From: Nonomuraea rubra
GTDB taxonomy: Bacteria > Actinomycetota > Actinomycetes > Streptosporangiales > Streptosporangiaceae
Direction of reading: 5' to 3'
Length of the DNA stretch: 64,000 nucleotides
Assembly: GCF_014207985.1 (NCBI RefSeq)
Contig: NZ_JACHMI010000001.1
Span: 10,089,001-10,153,000 of the forward strand
Shown piece by piece: positions 43,920 to 55,942 of the stretch (its first letter is position 1; every line of letters begins with the position of its first letter). The notes under the pieces are model-generated. The model saw only the letters and a program-made list of their open reading frames with translations, searched no databases and had not been told where the DNA came from. Made by a program: the position numbers and the translations under genes.

Positions 43920-44513
43920 TTGAACAGGGCCGAGCAGAAGGAACGCACCAGGCAGACGCTCGTGGCGACGAGCAGGCGGTTGTTCGCGTCCAGGGGTTAC
44001 GCGGGGGTGGGCCTGGCGGAGATCGTGCGCGAGGCGGGGGTGACCAAGGGGGCGCTCTACCACCACTTCGATGGCAAGACCGCCCTGTTCCGCGCAGTCC
44101 TGGAGCAGGTTCAGCAGGAGGTCGCAGCCCGGGTGGTCGCGGCGGCGGAGGAGGCTGTGGAGACGCCGTGGCACCGGCTGCAGGCCGGCTGCGCGGCGTT
44201 CGTGAAGGCGAGCGCCGACCCCGAGGTGCAGCGCATCATGCTGATCGACGGCCCCGCGGTGCTGGGCTGGGACGAGTGGCGGGCCATCGACGAGGCCACC
44301 TCGGCCGCCCACCTGTCGGAGGCGCTGCGGGAGGTCCAGTCCACTGCCACGATCCCGTTGCGGCCGGTGGAACCCCTGGCCCGGCTGCTGTCGGGCGCGA
44401 TGAACGAGGCGGCCCTGTGGCTGGCCCAGTCCGGAGGGCCGGCCGACCTGGAGGACACGCTGGCGTGGCTGTCACGCCTGATCGACGGCCTTCGGTATCG
44501 AGAGCCTGCCTAG
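43920..44513 (+). CDS. TetR family regulator
   Basis: A 197-residue repressor. The N-terminal helix-turn-helix reads TRQTLVATSRRLFASRGYAGVGLAEIVREAGVTKGALYHHFDGKTALFRAV. The C-terminal ligand region (AGCAAFVKASADPEVQRIMLIDGPAVLGWDEW) matches the common actinobacterial subgroup. The start is TTG 43920 after GGGG-rich sequence; an alternative start is not apparent. It should bind the two operators next to it. Confidence 0.92.
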   Translation: MNRAEQKERTRQTLVATSRRLFASRGYAGVGLAEIVREAGVTKGALYHHFDGKTALFRAVLEQVQQEVAARVVAAAEEAVETPWHRLQAGCAAFVKASADPEVQRIMLIDGPAVLGWDEWRAIDEATSAAHLSEALREVQSTATIPLRPVEPLARLLSGAMNEAALWLAQSGGPADLEDTLAWLSRLIDGLRYREPA

Positions 44514-44516
44514 GCC

Positions 44517-45443
44517 TCAGCCGGTAAGGCGGCGGGTCGCGTCGACGTCGGCGTGGATCTGGTCGATCAGCGCCTCGATCGAGTCGAAGCGCGTGTTGCC
44601 GCGCAGCCGCGCGGCGAACTCCACCGCCACGTGCACCCCGTACAGCTCCAGATCATCCCGATCCAGCGCGTACGCCTCCACCGTCCGCGGCACCCCCTCG
44701 AACGTCGGGTTCGTGCCGACCGAGATCGCGGCCGGCCACCGCTCCCCCGCGTACACGGCGGGCAGGTTCGCCACCGGCACGCACTCCATCCAGCCCGCGT
44801 AGACGCCGTCCGCAGGGATCGCGGTGTACTGCGGCGTCTCGACGTTCGCGGTGGGGAAGCCGAGCTGGCGGCCGCGCTGGTAGCCGCGCACGACCACGCC
44901 CTCCACCCGGTGCGGACGGCCGAGCAGCTCCCTGGCCCGCGCCGCGTCGCCCTCGGCCAGCAGCTCCCGGATCAGGGTCGAGGAGACGCCGTCGAGCAGG
45001 GGCACGGCCTCCACCTCGAAGTCGTACATATCGCCCAGCGTCCGCAAAGTCTCCACGTCACCCTTGGCGCCCTGCCCGAACGCGAAGTTCTCCCCCACCA
45101 CCACGACCGCCGCCCTCAGCCGCTCGGCCAGCACCCCGTGCGCGAACTCCTCCGGCGTCGTACGCGACAGCCCCAGCGTGAACTCCACCACGTCGACCTC
45201 GTCCACCCCGAGCCCCGCCAGCAGCTCGCTCCTGCGCCGCGCGCTGCCCAGCCGGTACGGATGCGACCCCGGCCGCACCACCTCGTCGGGATGCGGCTCG
45301 AACGTCACGGCCACGCTGCGCAGCCCCCGCTCACGGGCGACGGCCACGGCGCGCTCGACCACCCGCTGGTGCCCGCGGTGGACCCCGTCGTACACGCCGA
45401 TGGTGACGACAGACCTCTCAGAACCCTGCACGCCAGGCCCCAT
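44517..45443 (-). CDS. ribF: Bifunctional riboflavin kinase / FMN adenylyltransferase
   Basis: 308 residues making FMN and FAD. The adenylyltransferase half has GVYDGVHRGHQ, VTFEPHPDEV, VVGENFAFGQGAKGD and the SSTLIR motif; the flavokinase half has GYQRGRQLGFPTANVE, GVYAGW and SVGTNPTF. Full length. No FMN riboswitch-like sequence is seen upstream; the 45444-45546 gap has only a short direct repeat CATTCGCTCGT (two copies) beside the start. Confidence 0.94.
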   Translation of the reverse strand: MGPGVQGSERSVVTIGVYDGVHRGHQRVVERAVAVARERGLRSVAVTFEPHPDEVVRPGSHPYRLGSARRRSELLAGLGVDEVDVVEFTLGLSRTTPEEFAHGVLAERLRAAVVVVGENFAFGQGAKGDVETLRTLGDMYDFEVEAVPLLDGVSSTLIRELLAEGDAARARELLGRPHRVEGVVVRGYQRGRQLGFPTANVETPQYTAIPADGVYAGWMECVPVANLPAVYAGERWPAAISVGTNPTFEGVPRTVEAYALDRDDLELYGVHVAVEFAARLRGNTRFDSIEALIDQIHADVDATRRLTG

Positions 45444-45532
45444 TCGCTCGTCATTCGCTCGTCATTGGCTAGTCCCGGATCAACCCGTACAAGCCTGCCA
45501 TGCGCGGCGGCCTTCCCTCCAATCGAGGGGAC

Positions 45533-45538
45533 TATCAT
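45533..45538 (+). promoter_or_regulatory. -10 box for the methyltransferase gene
   Basis: TATCAT ends eight nt before ATG 45547, fitting a leaderless transcript. No clear -35 box. Confidence 0.45.
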
Positions 45539-45546
45539 CGGGCATC

Positions 45547-46566
45547 ATGCCTCGTTACGCGCTTCTGATCCTGCCTGCCTTCAACCGGGTCTACGGCGAG
45601 AGCTCCGTCCGGCTGACCCGCGCCGAGCTGGCCGTCTTCAGCGCGCGGGCCCTCGACGGGGAGGTCCTGGGCAGCGAGGAGACACGTATCGGCGGCGTGC
45701 CGTACGTGACGTTCGAGACGGCGCGCCCGCTGAGCGAGCCCGACATCCACCTGCTGTCGAACCTGTCATCCGTATACGCGGTGTTCGGCCTCGAAGGCGA
45801 CCTGCTCAGACCCCTCGGCATGCACTCGCGCGACCGGCTGAGCAGCGATCTGATCACGATCCAGAAGTACGCGGGCAAGACCAACGAGCACTTCACCAAG
45901 CTGCTGCTCAACGTCACCGCGCTGGCGGGCGACAAGGGGCTGGGCGACGGGCTGCAGGTGTTCGACCCGATGTGCGGCCGCGGCACCACCCTCAACCAGG
46001 CCCTCATGTACGGCTACGACGCCTACGGCATGGACGTGGACGGCAAGGACTTCGAGGCCTACACCGGCTTCATCAAGACCTGGCTGCGCAACAAGCGCCT
46101 CAAGCACACGGCCGAGACCGTGCCGGTGCGCCGCGAGCGGGCGCTGGTCGGGCGGCGGCTCAACGTCACGTTCGGCCTGTCGAAGGAGGCCGTCAAGGCC
46201 GGGGACGTGCAGCACCTGGCCGTGGTGAACGCCGACACGCTCAAGAGCCGCGAGTTCTTCAAGCCGCGCTCGTTCGACGTCCTGGCCACCGACGCGCCCT
46301 ACGGCGTCCAGCACGGCAGCAAGGGCGGCGCCGGCCTGTCGCGCAGCCCCCTGGAGCTGCTGGCCAGGGCCGTGCCCGGCTGGGCCGAGCTGCTGCGCCC
46401 CGGCGGCGCCATGGGCATCGCCTGGAACACCTACGGCGGCAAGAGCGAGGAGCTGGCCAGGATCCTCACGGACGCCGGCCTCCAGGTCATGGACTACCCC
46501 GACTTCGAGCACTGGGTGGACCAGGCCATCGTCCGCGACATCATCGTGGCCAGGAAGCCCGCCTAA
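45547..46566 (+). CDS. TRM11-like RNA methyltransferase
   Basis: A 339-residue SAM-dependent methyltransferase. The SAM site is FDPMCGRGTTLNQALMYGYDAYGMDVD near residue 140 and the catalytic loop is TDAPYGVQHG, related to the (D/N)PPY motif of N2-guanine or base methylases such as TrmG10/TRM11. The N-terminal 120 residues (LILPAFNRVYGESSVRLTRAEL) are a THUMP-like or separate RNA-binding part. Its 3' end overlaps the convergent truB end by four nt. Confidence 0.8.
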   Translation: MPRYALLILPAFNRVYGESSVRLTRAELAVFSARALDGEVLGSEETRIGGVPYVTFETARPLSEPDIHLLSNLSSVYAVFGLEGDLLRPLGMHSRDRLSSDLITIQKYAGKTNEHFTKLLLNVTALAGDKGLGDGLQVFDPMCGRGTTLNQALMYGYDAYGMDVDGKDFEAYTGFIKTWLRNKRLKHTAETVPVRRERALVGRRLNVTFGLSKEAVKAGDVQHLAVVNADTLKSREFFKPRSFDVLATDAPYGVQHGSKGGAGLSRSPLELLARAVPGWAELLRPGGAMGIAWNTYGGKSEELARILTDAGLQVMDYPDFEHWVDQAIVRDIIVARKPA

Positions 46567-47435
46567 CCCACGAACACCGCGAGAGGCTTGGCCACCCGGC
46601 CCTGCTCCTCCACCAGCGCCAGCAGCTCGCCCTCAGGCCCGAACACGCCGATCGGCCCCTTGCCGAGCCCCGCCGACGGCAGCCGCCCGCCGTGCCCGAT
46701 GACGCGGGCCTCCTCGGCCGTGACGTCCCTGCGCGGGAACGCGGCGGCGACGGCCTGCCCGATCGGCAGGATCACGCACTCCTCGGCGAGCTGGTCGATG
46801 CTCCTGGCCAGCGACAGGTCGTACGGCCCCACCCGGGTGCGCCGCAGGCTGGTCAGGTGCCCGCCCACGCCGAGCGCGGCGCCCAGGTCACGGGCCAGCG
46901 ACCGGATGTAGGTGCCGCTGGAGCAGGTCACGACCGCGTCCACGTCCACGACGTCGCCGTCGGCCCTGATGCCGAGCACGTCGAACCGCCGCACCGTGAC
47001 CGGCCTGGCCACCAGCGCGACCTCCTCGCCCGCGCGGGCCTTCTTGTAGGCCCGCTCGCCGTTCACCTTGATCGCGCTGACCTGCGGCGGGACCTGCATG
47101 ATCTCGCCGGTCAGCGCCTCGACGCCCTTGTGGATCTCGGCCTCCGTGACGCCGGCCGCCGGGGCGGTGGCGACGACCTCGCCCTCGGCGTCGTCGGTGT
47201 TGGTGCTCACGCCGAGCCGGATCGTGGTCTCGTACACCTTCTCGGTCAACATCAGGTGCCCCAGCAGCCTGGTCGCCTTCTCCACGCCGACCACCAGCAC
47301 GCCCGTCGCCATCGGGTCGAGCGTGCCCGCGTGGCCCACCCGGCGGGTGCCCGCGATGCGCCGCATCTTGGCCACCACGTCGTGGGAGGTCCACTCGCCG
47401 GGCTTGTCGACGATGATCAGACCGCTCTCGGCCAT
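46563..47435 (-). CDS. truB: tRNA pseudouridine(55) synthase
   Basis: 290 residues, converting U55 of the tRNA T loop. Motifs: VDKPGEWTSHDVV, the catalytic Asp in GHAGTLDPMATGVL, YETTIRLGVSTNTDDAEGEV and SGTYIRSLARDLG. It starts immediately after the nrnA stop with no gap, so it is in the operon. Confidence 0.95.
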   Translation of the reverse strand: MAESGLIIVDKPGEWTSHDVVAKMRRIAGTRRVGHAGTLDPMATGVLVVGVEKATRLLGHLMLTEKVYETTIRLGVSTNTDDAEGEVVATAPAAGVTEAEIHKGVEALTGEIMQVPPQVSAIKVNGERAYKKARAGEEVALVARPVTVRRFDVLGIRADGDVVDVDAVVTCSSGTYIRSLARDLGAALGVGGHLTSLRRTRVGPYDLSLARSIDQLAEECVILPIGQAVAAAFPRRDVTAEEARVIGHGGRLPSAGLGKGPIGVFGPEGELLALVEEQGRVAKPLAVFVG

Positions 47436-48476
47436 CTAGGAAACCCTCCGCAGCTCGCGCCGGAACTTGGCCATGGTCTCCTCCACGGTCTCGTACGAGG
47501 TGTAGCCCGCGGCGTTGTGATGGCCGCCGCCGCCGAGGGCCGCGCACACGGCCGCCACGTCCACGGTGCCCTTGGACCTGGTCGAGACCTGCCAGTCGCC
47601 GTGGTCGTCCTCCTTGAGCACGACCGCCACCTCGGCCTCGTCGGCGCGGCGGACGATGTCGATGATGCCTTCGAGCTCGGAGTACGGCAGCCCGTACGCG
47701 GCCCGGTCGACCCGCGACACGTACGTCCACACCAGCCCGCCCTCCAGCGTCACCCGCTCCAGCGCGTGCGCCAGCACCTTGAGGTAGCCGAACGGCGAGC
47801 GGTCCCACAGCTCGCGGGCGATCTCGTCGGTACGCAGCCCGGTCGCCACGAGCCGGGCCGCCATCTGGTGCACGGCGGGCGTGGTCGAGGAGTAGCGGAA
47901 CGACCCGGTGTCGGTCACCAGCCCCGCGTACAGGCAGATGGCGATGTCGCGGTCGAGCCGCCCGCCGAGCCGGTAGACGAGCTGCTCGGCCAGCATGGCC
48001 GTGGCCGCCGCGTTGGCGTCGATCAGGTCGAGCGTGCCGAACCCCGTGTTCGACGGGTGGTGATCCACCACGATGACCTCGCGCGCCGAGGCGGCGTTGG
48101 CGCCCAGCAGCCCCACCCGCTCGAACGTCGAGCAGTCGAACACGATCATCAGCTCGGGCGCGGCCGGATACTCCTCCGGCGGCACCAGCATCTCCTGCCC
48201 GGGCAGGAACCCCAGCAGCCGCGGCACCGCGAAGTGCCTGTCGCCGAACGAGGCCACCACGCGCTTGCCCATCGAGCGCAGCACGAACGCCACGGCCAGC
48301 ATCGACCCGAGCGCGTCGCCGTCGGGGTTCACGTGACAGGCCAGCGCGACCTCGTCGTGCCGGCCGATCAGCCGCAACGCCCGATCCCACGAGGCCTCGG
48401 GGATCGGGCAGCCGTCCGCAGGCCGCCGCCCCAGGCTGGCCGGGCGGTCGGTCCTGTCGCGTACGTCGGGCGTCAC
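47436..48476 (-). CDS. nrnA: DHH/DHHA1 phosphoesterase (NrnA-like oligoribonuclease / pAp phosphatase)
   Basis: 346 residues that degrade very short RNA and dephosphorylate pAp. DHH motifs: [39 protein letters not shown]1 part ends with [15 protein letters not shown] 48476 overlaps the rbfA stop by four nt. Position between rbfA and truB is usual in actinobacteria. Confidence 0.92.
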   Translation of the reverse strand: MTPDVRDRTDRPASLGRRPADGCPIPEASWDRALRLIGRHDEVALACHVNPDGDALGSMLAVAFVLRSMGKRVVASFGDRHFAVPRLLGFLPGQEMLVPPEEYPAAPELMIVFDCSTFERVGLLGANAASAREVIVVDHHPSNTGFGTLDLIDANAAATAMLAEQLVYRLGGRLDRDIAICLYAGLVTDTGSFRYSSTTPAVHQMAARLVATGLRTDEIARELWDRSPFGYLKVLAHALERVTLEGGLVWTYVSRVDRAAYGLPYSELEGIIDIVRRADEAEVAVVLKEDDHGDWQVSTRSKGTVDVAAVCAALGGGGHHNAAGYTSYETVEETMAKFRRELRRVS

Positions 48477-48931
48477 GCCTGATCGTCCCTGACGACCTCG
48501 GAGTCCTCCTCCTCGTCGGGCTTGCGGTAGGGGTCGGCCTCGCCGGCGTAGGAGGCGGTCTCGGCCCGCCGCGCCACCTCGGCGTCGCGCGCCCTGGCGG
48601 CGTTGATCAGGTCGTCCAGGTGGCGCGCGTTGTCAGGCAGCGGGTCGTGCTTGAACGTCAGCGTCGGGGCGAACCGCACCCCGGTCTGGCGGCCCACCTC
48701 GGAGCGGATGATCCCCTTGGCGCTTTCGAGGGCGGCGGCGCTGTCGGCCCGCTCGGCTTCGGAGCCGAACACCGTGTAGAACACCGTCGCGTCGCGCAGA
48801 TCAGCGGTGACACGCGTGTCGGTCACGGTGACGAAGCCCAGACGCGGATCCTTGATCCGGCGCTCCAGCATCTCGGCGACGATCTGCTGGATGCGGTCGG
48901 CGAGCTTGCGCGCTCGTGCGGCATCCACCAT
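48473..48931 (-). CDS. rbfA: 30S ribosome-binding factor
   Basis: 152 residues, KH-like fold, 16S rRNA maturation and cold adaptation. Motifs: [34 protein letters not shown] and [25 protein letters not shown] chose ATG 48931 since GAGGGGGG lies just before it. The acidic tail after residue 125 is variable. Confidence 0.93.
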   Translation of the reverse strand: MVDAARARKLADRIQQIVAEMLERRIKDPRLGFVTVTDTRVTADLRDATVFYTVFGSEAERADSAAALESAKGIIRSEVGRQTGVRFAPTLTFKHDPLPDNARHLDDLINAARARDAEVARRAETASYAGEADPYRKPDEEEDSEVVRDDQA

Positions 48932-48973
48932 GTTTGCCCCCCTCATCCACGACCGGCTCGGCCGTGCGGTTGT

Positions 48974-49270
48974 TCAATCTTCGTCGTTGTAGAGCTGATG
49001 CCGGGCCGACAGCAGCTCGATCTCGGGGCGGAAGGCCACCATGCGCTCGCAGGCGTCCAGCACCTCCTTGCAGTTACCCGCGGAGGCGGAGACCACCGCC
49101 ACACCGACCTCCGCTCTGCGATGCAGATCGAGATGGCCGGTCTCAGCCACCGCGATGCTGGGATAACGGCGCTGCAGCTCGGCGATCAGCGGCCGTACGA
49201 CAGAGCGCTTCTGCTTCAGCGATCTGACGTCGCCGAGCAGGATGTCCAGGGTCAGAGCACCCACATACAT
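48974..49270 (-). CDS. DUF503 family protein
   Basis: 98 residues of the YlxP-like family found between infB and rbfA in Gram-positives; function unsettled, thought to act in ribosome or RNA metabolism. Motifs: MYVGALTLDILLGDVRSLKQKRSVVRPLI and ETGHLDLHRRAEVGVAVVS. The start ATG 49270 is the family start; longer frames run into the hairpins upstream. Confidence 0.9.
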   Translation of the reverse strand: MYVGALTLDILLGDVRSLKQKRSVVRPLIAELQRRYPSIAVAETGHLDLHRRAEVGVAVVSASAGNCKEVLDACERMVAFRPEIELLSARHQLYNDED

Positions 49271-49302
49271 CGTTGGCAACCACCGCTTGGCTGGGTGAGT
49301 GA

Positions 49303-49377
49303 GCACGCCCGGCCTGCTGCGGTGGGAACCAGGCCAGGGCGTGCGAGAGGCGCCCGGCGGATGTCCCGCCGGGCGCC
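49303..49377 (-). terminator. Two hairpins in tandem between infB and the DUF503 gene
   Basis: Right stem: GGCGCCCGGCGG (49349-49360) with CCGCCGGGCGCC (49366-49377), 12 bp perfect, 5-nt loop, 10 nt past the infB stop. Left stem: GCACGCCC-GGCCTG (49303-49316) with CAGGCC-A-GGGCGTGC (49330-49344), one bulge. Both lie inside the operon, so partial termination or mRNA processing would lower downstream expression. Confidence 0.75.
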
Positions 49378-49387
49378 CGGCCGCGCG

Positions 49388-52564
<3,177 letters not shown>

Positions 52565-52676
52565 TGCACTCCCTTACTCGGCCCGGGAGGCTGGCTGTGC
52601 CGTCCGGACCGTCGCTACCTTGACGTCTTCATCGCCGCGTGCTCATCAGGCGCTCATAGCAATCTGACTCCGCCCA

Positions 52677-52988
52677 TCAACTCGGCGTCCTACATGACAT
52701 TTCTTGGTCTCCCTCCAGGTGCGCTCGCACGGGCGAGCTGTCAAGCGGCCCCGGCACGCGGAACGCGCGCGGGAACGCTCGGCGCCGCTCGGCAAGCTCC
52801 AGACAGCTCAGGGACGGATGCAGCGATGCACCTCGCCCCGGGAGCCGTCCTCGCAGGTCAGGGACCACCTGGCCCTCGACCTGCACCAGACGGAGCAGCT
52901 CGGACTTAGCCTCGCGAGCCCTGCAGCCCACACAGGTGCGCTGTGGGACCGCTTGGCCACCATATTCCAGCTTACCGTGTTGACGCAT
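52677..52988 (-). CDS. ylxR: YlxR family (DUF448) RNA-binding protein
   Basis: 103 residues with [21 protein letters not shown] and [29 protein letters not shown], the YlxR signature. ATG 52988 overlaps the end of nusA by 17 nt in another frame. The C-terminal 20 residues are variable. Sits between nusA and infB as usual. Confidence 0.9.
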   Translation of the reverse strand: MRQHGKLEYGGQAVPQRTCVGCRAREAKSELLRLVQVEGQVVPDLRGRLPGRGASLHPSLSCLELAERRRAFPRAFRVPGPLDSSPVRAHLEGDQEMSCRTPS

Positions 52989-53976
52989 CTACGGAACCGG
53001 CGGCGTCCTCGGCTTGGGTGTCAGGCCGGATGTCGATCCGCCATCCCGTGAGCCTCGCGGCAAGCCGGGCGTTCTGTCCCTCTTTGCCGATGGCCAGCGA
53101 AAGCTGGTAGTCAGGCACGGTCACCCGCGCGACCCGACCCTCGAGATCGAGAACCTCGACGTTGGAAACGCGTGCGGGCGACAGGGCATTCCCCACGAAC
53201 TCGCCCGGCTCCTCCGACCAGTCGATGATGTCGATCTTCTCGCCGTGCAGCTCGGTCATCACGTTGCGGACCCGCGAGCCCATCGGCCCGATGCACGCGC
53301 CCTTGGCGTTCACGCCCGGCTTGCGCGACCTGACGGCGATCTTCGTGCGGTGACCCGCCTCGCGCGCCACCGCCGCGATCTCCACGGTGCCGTCGGCGAT
53401 CTCCGGCACCTCCAGCGCGAAGAGCTTCTTGACCAGCCCGGGATGCGTGCGCGACAAGGTGACGGAGGGGCCCTTGTGACCCTTCTTCACCTGCACCACG
53501 TAGGCGCGGATGCGCTCACCGTGCACGTACTCCTCGCCGGGCACCTGCTCGGCGTGCGGCAGCACGGCCTCGATCTTGCCCAGGTCGACCAGCACCACGC
53601 GCGGGTCCTTGCCCTGCTGGATCACGCCGGAGACCAGCTCGCCCTCGCGGCTGGCGAACTCACCGAAGTTGATCTCGTCCTCGGCGTCGCGCAGCTGCTG
53701 CAGGATGACCTGCTTGGCGGTGGTCGCGGCGATCCTGCTGAAGTTGCTGGGCGTGTCGTCGAACTCCCTGACGACCTCGCCCTCCTCGTCCAGCTCGGCC
53801 GCCCAGATCGTCACGTGGCCGCTGCCGCGGTCGAGCTCCGCCCGCGCCTTGGAGGCCGCGCCGTCGGTGCGGAAGTACGCGATCAGCAGCGCGTCCTCGA
53901 TCGCCTTGACGACCAGGTCGAAGGAGATGTCCTTCTCCCGCTCCAGGCTGCGCAGGACGCTCATGTCGATGTCCAC
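52972..53976 (-). CDS. nusA: Transcription termination/antitermination factor NusA
   Basis: 334 residues: N-terminal RNA-polymerase-binding part ([31 protein letters not shown]), S1 domain ([38 protein letters not shown]), and two KH domains ([50 protein letters not shown]). Lacks the acidic repeats of enterobacterial NusA, as normal here. Follows rimP after 12 nt. Confidence 0.96.
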   Translation of the reverse strand: MDIDMSVLRSLEREKDISFDLVVKAIEDALLIAYFRTDGAASKARAELDRGSGHVTIWAAELDEEGEVVREFDDTPSNFSRIAATTAKQVILQQLRDAEDEINFGEFASREGELVSGVIQQGKDPRVVLVDLGKIEAVLPHAEQVPGEEYVHGERIRAYVVQVKKGHKGPSVTLSRTHPGLVKKLFALEVPEIADGTVEIAAVAREAGHRTKIAVRSRKPGVNAKGACIGPMGSRVRNVMTELHGEKIDIIDWSEEPGEFVGNALSPARVSNVEVLDLEGRVARVTVPDYQLSLAIGKEGQNARLAARLTGWRIDIRPDTQAEDAAGSVDASTR

Positions 53977-53988
53977 GACGGCTCCCCC

Positions 53989-54474
53989 TTAGCCTTCGTC
54001 GCCGTCGACGTCGTCGATGCGGCGGAATTCCACCTGAACCCTTCCGCGGGTCAGGTCCTCGTAACCAAGCCTGCGCGGCGCGCCGGAGACGTCGAGGTCG
54101 ACGCCGTTCTCGTCGGCGGCCGTGACGCGGCCCTCCACCACGGATCCGTCCTTCAGCTCCGCCTTCACCAGCCGCTTGGCCGCACGGCGCCAGTGGCGCG
54201 GCTCGGTGAGCGGGCGATCGACGCCCGGCGAGGACACCTCCAGCGTGTACGCGGCCTGGCCCATCGCGTCGTCGTCGTCCAGTGCCGTGGAGACGGCCTG
54301 GCTCACGTCGGCCACGTCGTCGAGGCTCACGCCGCCGTCACGATCGACGATCACGCGCAGCAGCCGTCTCTTGCCTGCCTGGGTGACCGTGATGTCCTCC
54401 AGGTCGAGGCCCTCCGCGCTGACCACGGGCTCCAGGAGCTTCATCAGGTGGTCGCGGGGTGATGCGCTGCCCAT
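53989..54474 (-). CDS. rimP: Ribosome maturation factor RimP
   Basis: 161 residues, 30S assembly. Features: LEPVVSAEGLDLEDITVTQAGKRRLLRVIVDRDGGVSLDDVADVSQAVSTALD and YTLEVSSPGVDRPLTEPRHW. ATG 54474 is preceded by GGGGAGG at about six nt; a second ATG at 54495 is less well placed. Head gene of the rimP-nusA-ylxR-infB operon. A possible minus-strand -10, TAGGGT, lies at 54566-54571 (plus-strand ACCCTA). Confidence 0.93.
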   Translation of the reverse strand: MGSASPRDHLMKLLEPVVSAEGLDLEDITVTQAGKRRLLRVIVDRDGGVSLDDVADVSQAVSTALDDDDAMGQAAYTLEVSSPGVDRPLTEPRHWRRAAKRLVKAELKDGSVVEGRVTAADENGVDLDVSGAPRRLGYEDLTRGRVQVEFRRIDDVDGDEG

Positions 54475-54707
54475 ATCGACCTCCCCTATTGTCATGTCTC
54501 AGCCGGGCGGACCTCGCCTCTGGCTCTCCCGCCGTCTGGCCGCTCAGCCAGCGACGACAGTTGACACCCTATCCGTATGAGGGCACGGAAAGAGCGCCAC
54601 TCGTCACGGTCGAATGGCGGAGCGTCGCCGGACGGCGATCGCGGGCACTGGCCGTACGATGCTACCGAGGCCCCAACGAGGCCGGTGACACCTGGAGGTT
54701 CGAGTCC

Positions 54708-55241
54708 GTGCGCGCGCGTCAGCTCTCCCGCCGGGCCCTGCTGGCGGGCGGGGGTGCCCTGCTGGCGAGTGCGACGGCCGCGCTGACCGCCTGCAGCGCG
54801 TCCGGGCCGCCGCAGCCGCCCGCCGCGCCCCCTTCCGACTCGCCCGAGACCGTCCTGCTGAAGAAGCTCATCGCGGAGAAGGAACGGACGGTCGCGCTCT
54901 ACTCGTCGATGGTCGCCGGCGGGGGCGAGAAGCTGGCGCCGTTCCGCGACCGCCACCAGGCGCATCTGAACGAGCTGCGCAAGCACGTGCCCGCCGGCTC
55001 CGCGGCGCCGTCGGGCGGGTCTGCGGCGCCGTCGGCCGGCCCGTCCACCGGGTCCGCGGCGCCGTCGGCCGGTCCGTCCGCGGGCAAGGTGTCGCTGTCC
55101 CGGTTGCGGGAGCTCGAGCGGGAGGCCGCCGCGGAGCGTCCGCGCCAGCTCGACGGGGTCTCGCCCGGGGTGGCTCAGCTCATCGCCAGCATCGGCGCGT
55201 GCGAGGCCGCCCACGCCATCGCCCTTCCGAGGTCGCTGTGA
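54708..55241 (+). CDS. Tat-exported lipoprotein, ferritin-like
   Basis: A 177-residue lipoprotein. The signal LSRRALLAGGGALLASATAALTAC has a twin-Arg motif and a lipobox ending LTAC. The mature part is helical (VLLKKLIAEKERTVALYSSMVAGGGEKLAPFRDRHQAHLNELRKHV) and resembles ferritin-like four-helix proteins, with an intervening low-complexity (G)SAAPSAGPS repeat near residues 105-130. GTG 54708 follows GGAGG by nine nt. The next gene is a DUF4439 protein, so the two may form a pair at and inside the membrane. Confidence 0.75.
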   Translation: MRARQLSRRALLAGGGALLASATAALTACSASGPPQPPAAPPSDSPETVLLKKLIAEKERTVALYSSMVAGGGEKLAPFRDRHQAHLNELRKHVPAGSAAPSGGSAAPSAGPSTGSAAPSAGPSAGKVSLSRLRELEREAAAERPRQLDGVSPGVAQLIASIGACEAAHAIALPRSL

Positions 55242-55302
55242 GGCGCCCCCGCGAGGCCGGTTCCGCCGCTTCGGGGCCCTCTGAGGTGCTTGTGAGGTGC
55301 AT

Positions 55303-55773
55303 GTGAGTTCCGCCGACGACATCGAGAAGCTGCGCAAGGCGCTGGCCGCCGAGCATGCGGCGCTGTTCGCGTACGGGCTGCTGGCGGCGCGCACGTCGGG
55401 GACGGTGCGGCGGCGGATGAGCGAGGCGTTCGAGTCGCACCGGGCGCATCGCGATCAGCTCCGCGCCCTCATCACGGCGCGGGGCGGTCGGCCGGCCGAG
55501 CCTGACGCGTCGTACGCGCTGCCGTTCTTCCCCTCCAACGCCACGCTCGCCGTCAAGCTGGCGGTGCAGCTGGAGAACGGGGTGGCGGCGGCCTACCTGG
55601 AGCTGGTGTCGGCGAGGGACGCGAAGCTGCGGGAGCATGCGGCGCGGGCCATGCAGGAGGCTGTGAGGCGGTCGTACACGTTCCGGCCCGATCCGCCGTC
55701 GGCGTTCCCCGGGATGCCCGCCGCTGCGGCGTCCCCGCCGCCCTCGCCCTCGGCCGGCCAGGCAGGCGGCTGA
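55303..55773 (+). CDS. DUF4439 ferritin-like protein
   Basis: A 156-residue four-helix protein: KLRKALAAEHAALFAYGLLAARTSG, RMSEAFESHRAHRDQLRALI, NATLAVKLAVQLENGVAAAYLELVSA and REHAARAMQEAVRRSYTFR. Glu and His occur at helix positions where a diiron site could sit, though not in a classic ExxH set. GTG 55303 was chosen after GAGGTG; GTG 55297 is possible. The Pro/Ala tail is variable. Function unknown. Confidence 0.8.
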   Translation: MSSADDIEKLRKALAAEHAALFAYGLLAARTSGTVRRRMSEAFESHRAHRDQLRALITARGGRPAEPDASYALPFFPSNATLAVKLAVQLENGVAAAYLELVSARDAKLREHAARAMQEAVRRSYTFRPDPPSAFPGMPAAAASPPPSPSAGQAGG

Positions 55774-55874
55774 CGTCCACCGCGCCTCAGCGGGCGGCCG
55801 ACGCCGAGCCGCGCCTCAGCGGGCGGGCGACGCCCGTCCGGCCCATACCCAAGCCGATCCCGCCCGGCCCATGC

Positions 55875-55910
55875 CAGGCCGGCCCCGCCGCATGGGCAGG
55901 GGCCGGCCTG
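55875..55910. terminator. 12-bp hairpin between convergent DUF4439 and proS genes
   Basis: CAGGCCGGCCCC (55875-55886) pairs with GGGGCCGGCCTG (55899-55910) across 12 nt. It lies about 100 bp after the DUF4439 stop and 33 bp after the proS stop and can serve both strands. Confidence 0.75.
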
Positions 55911-55942
55911 GGGAGCACTCCCGCGAAGGGAGGGCTTGGGGG

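Noticed and set aside
44517..45546. FMN riboswitch upstream of ribF
   Set aside because: The 103-nt gap is too short and lacks the conserved paired segments; only a short direct repeat is present.
54694..54707. GGTTCGAGTCC, another T-loop-like string
   Set aside because: It overlaps the ribosome site of the lipoprotein gene and no cloverleaf can be drawn.
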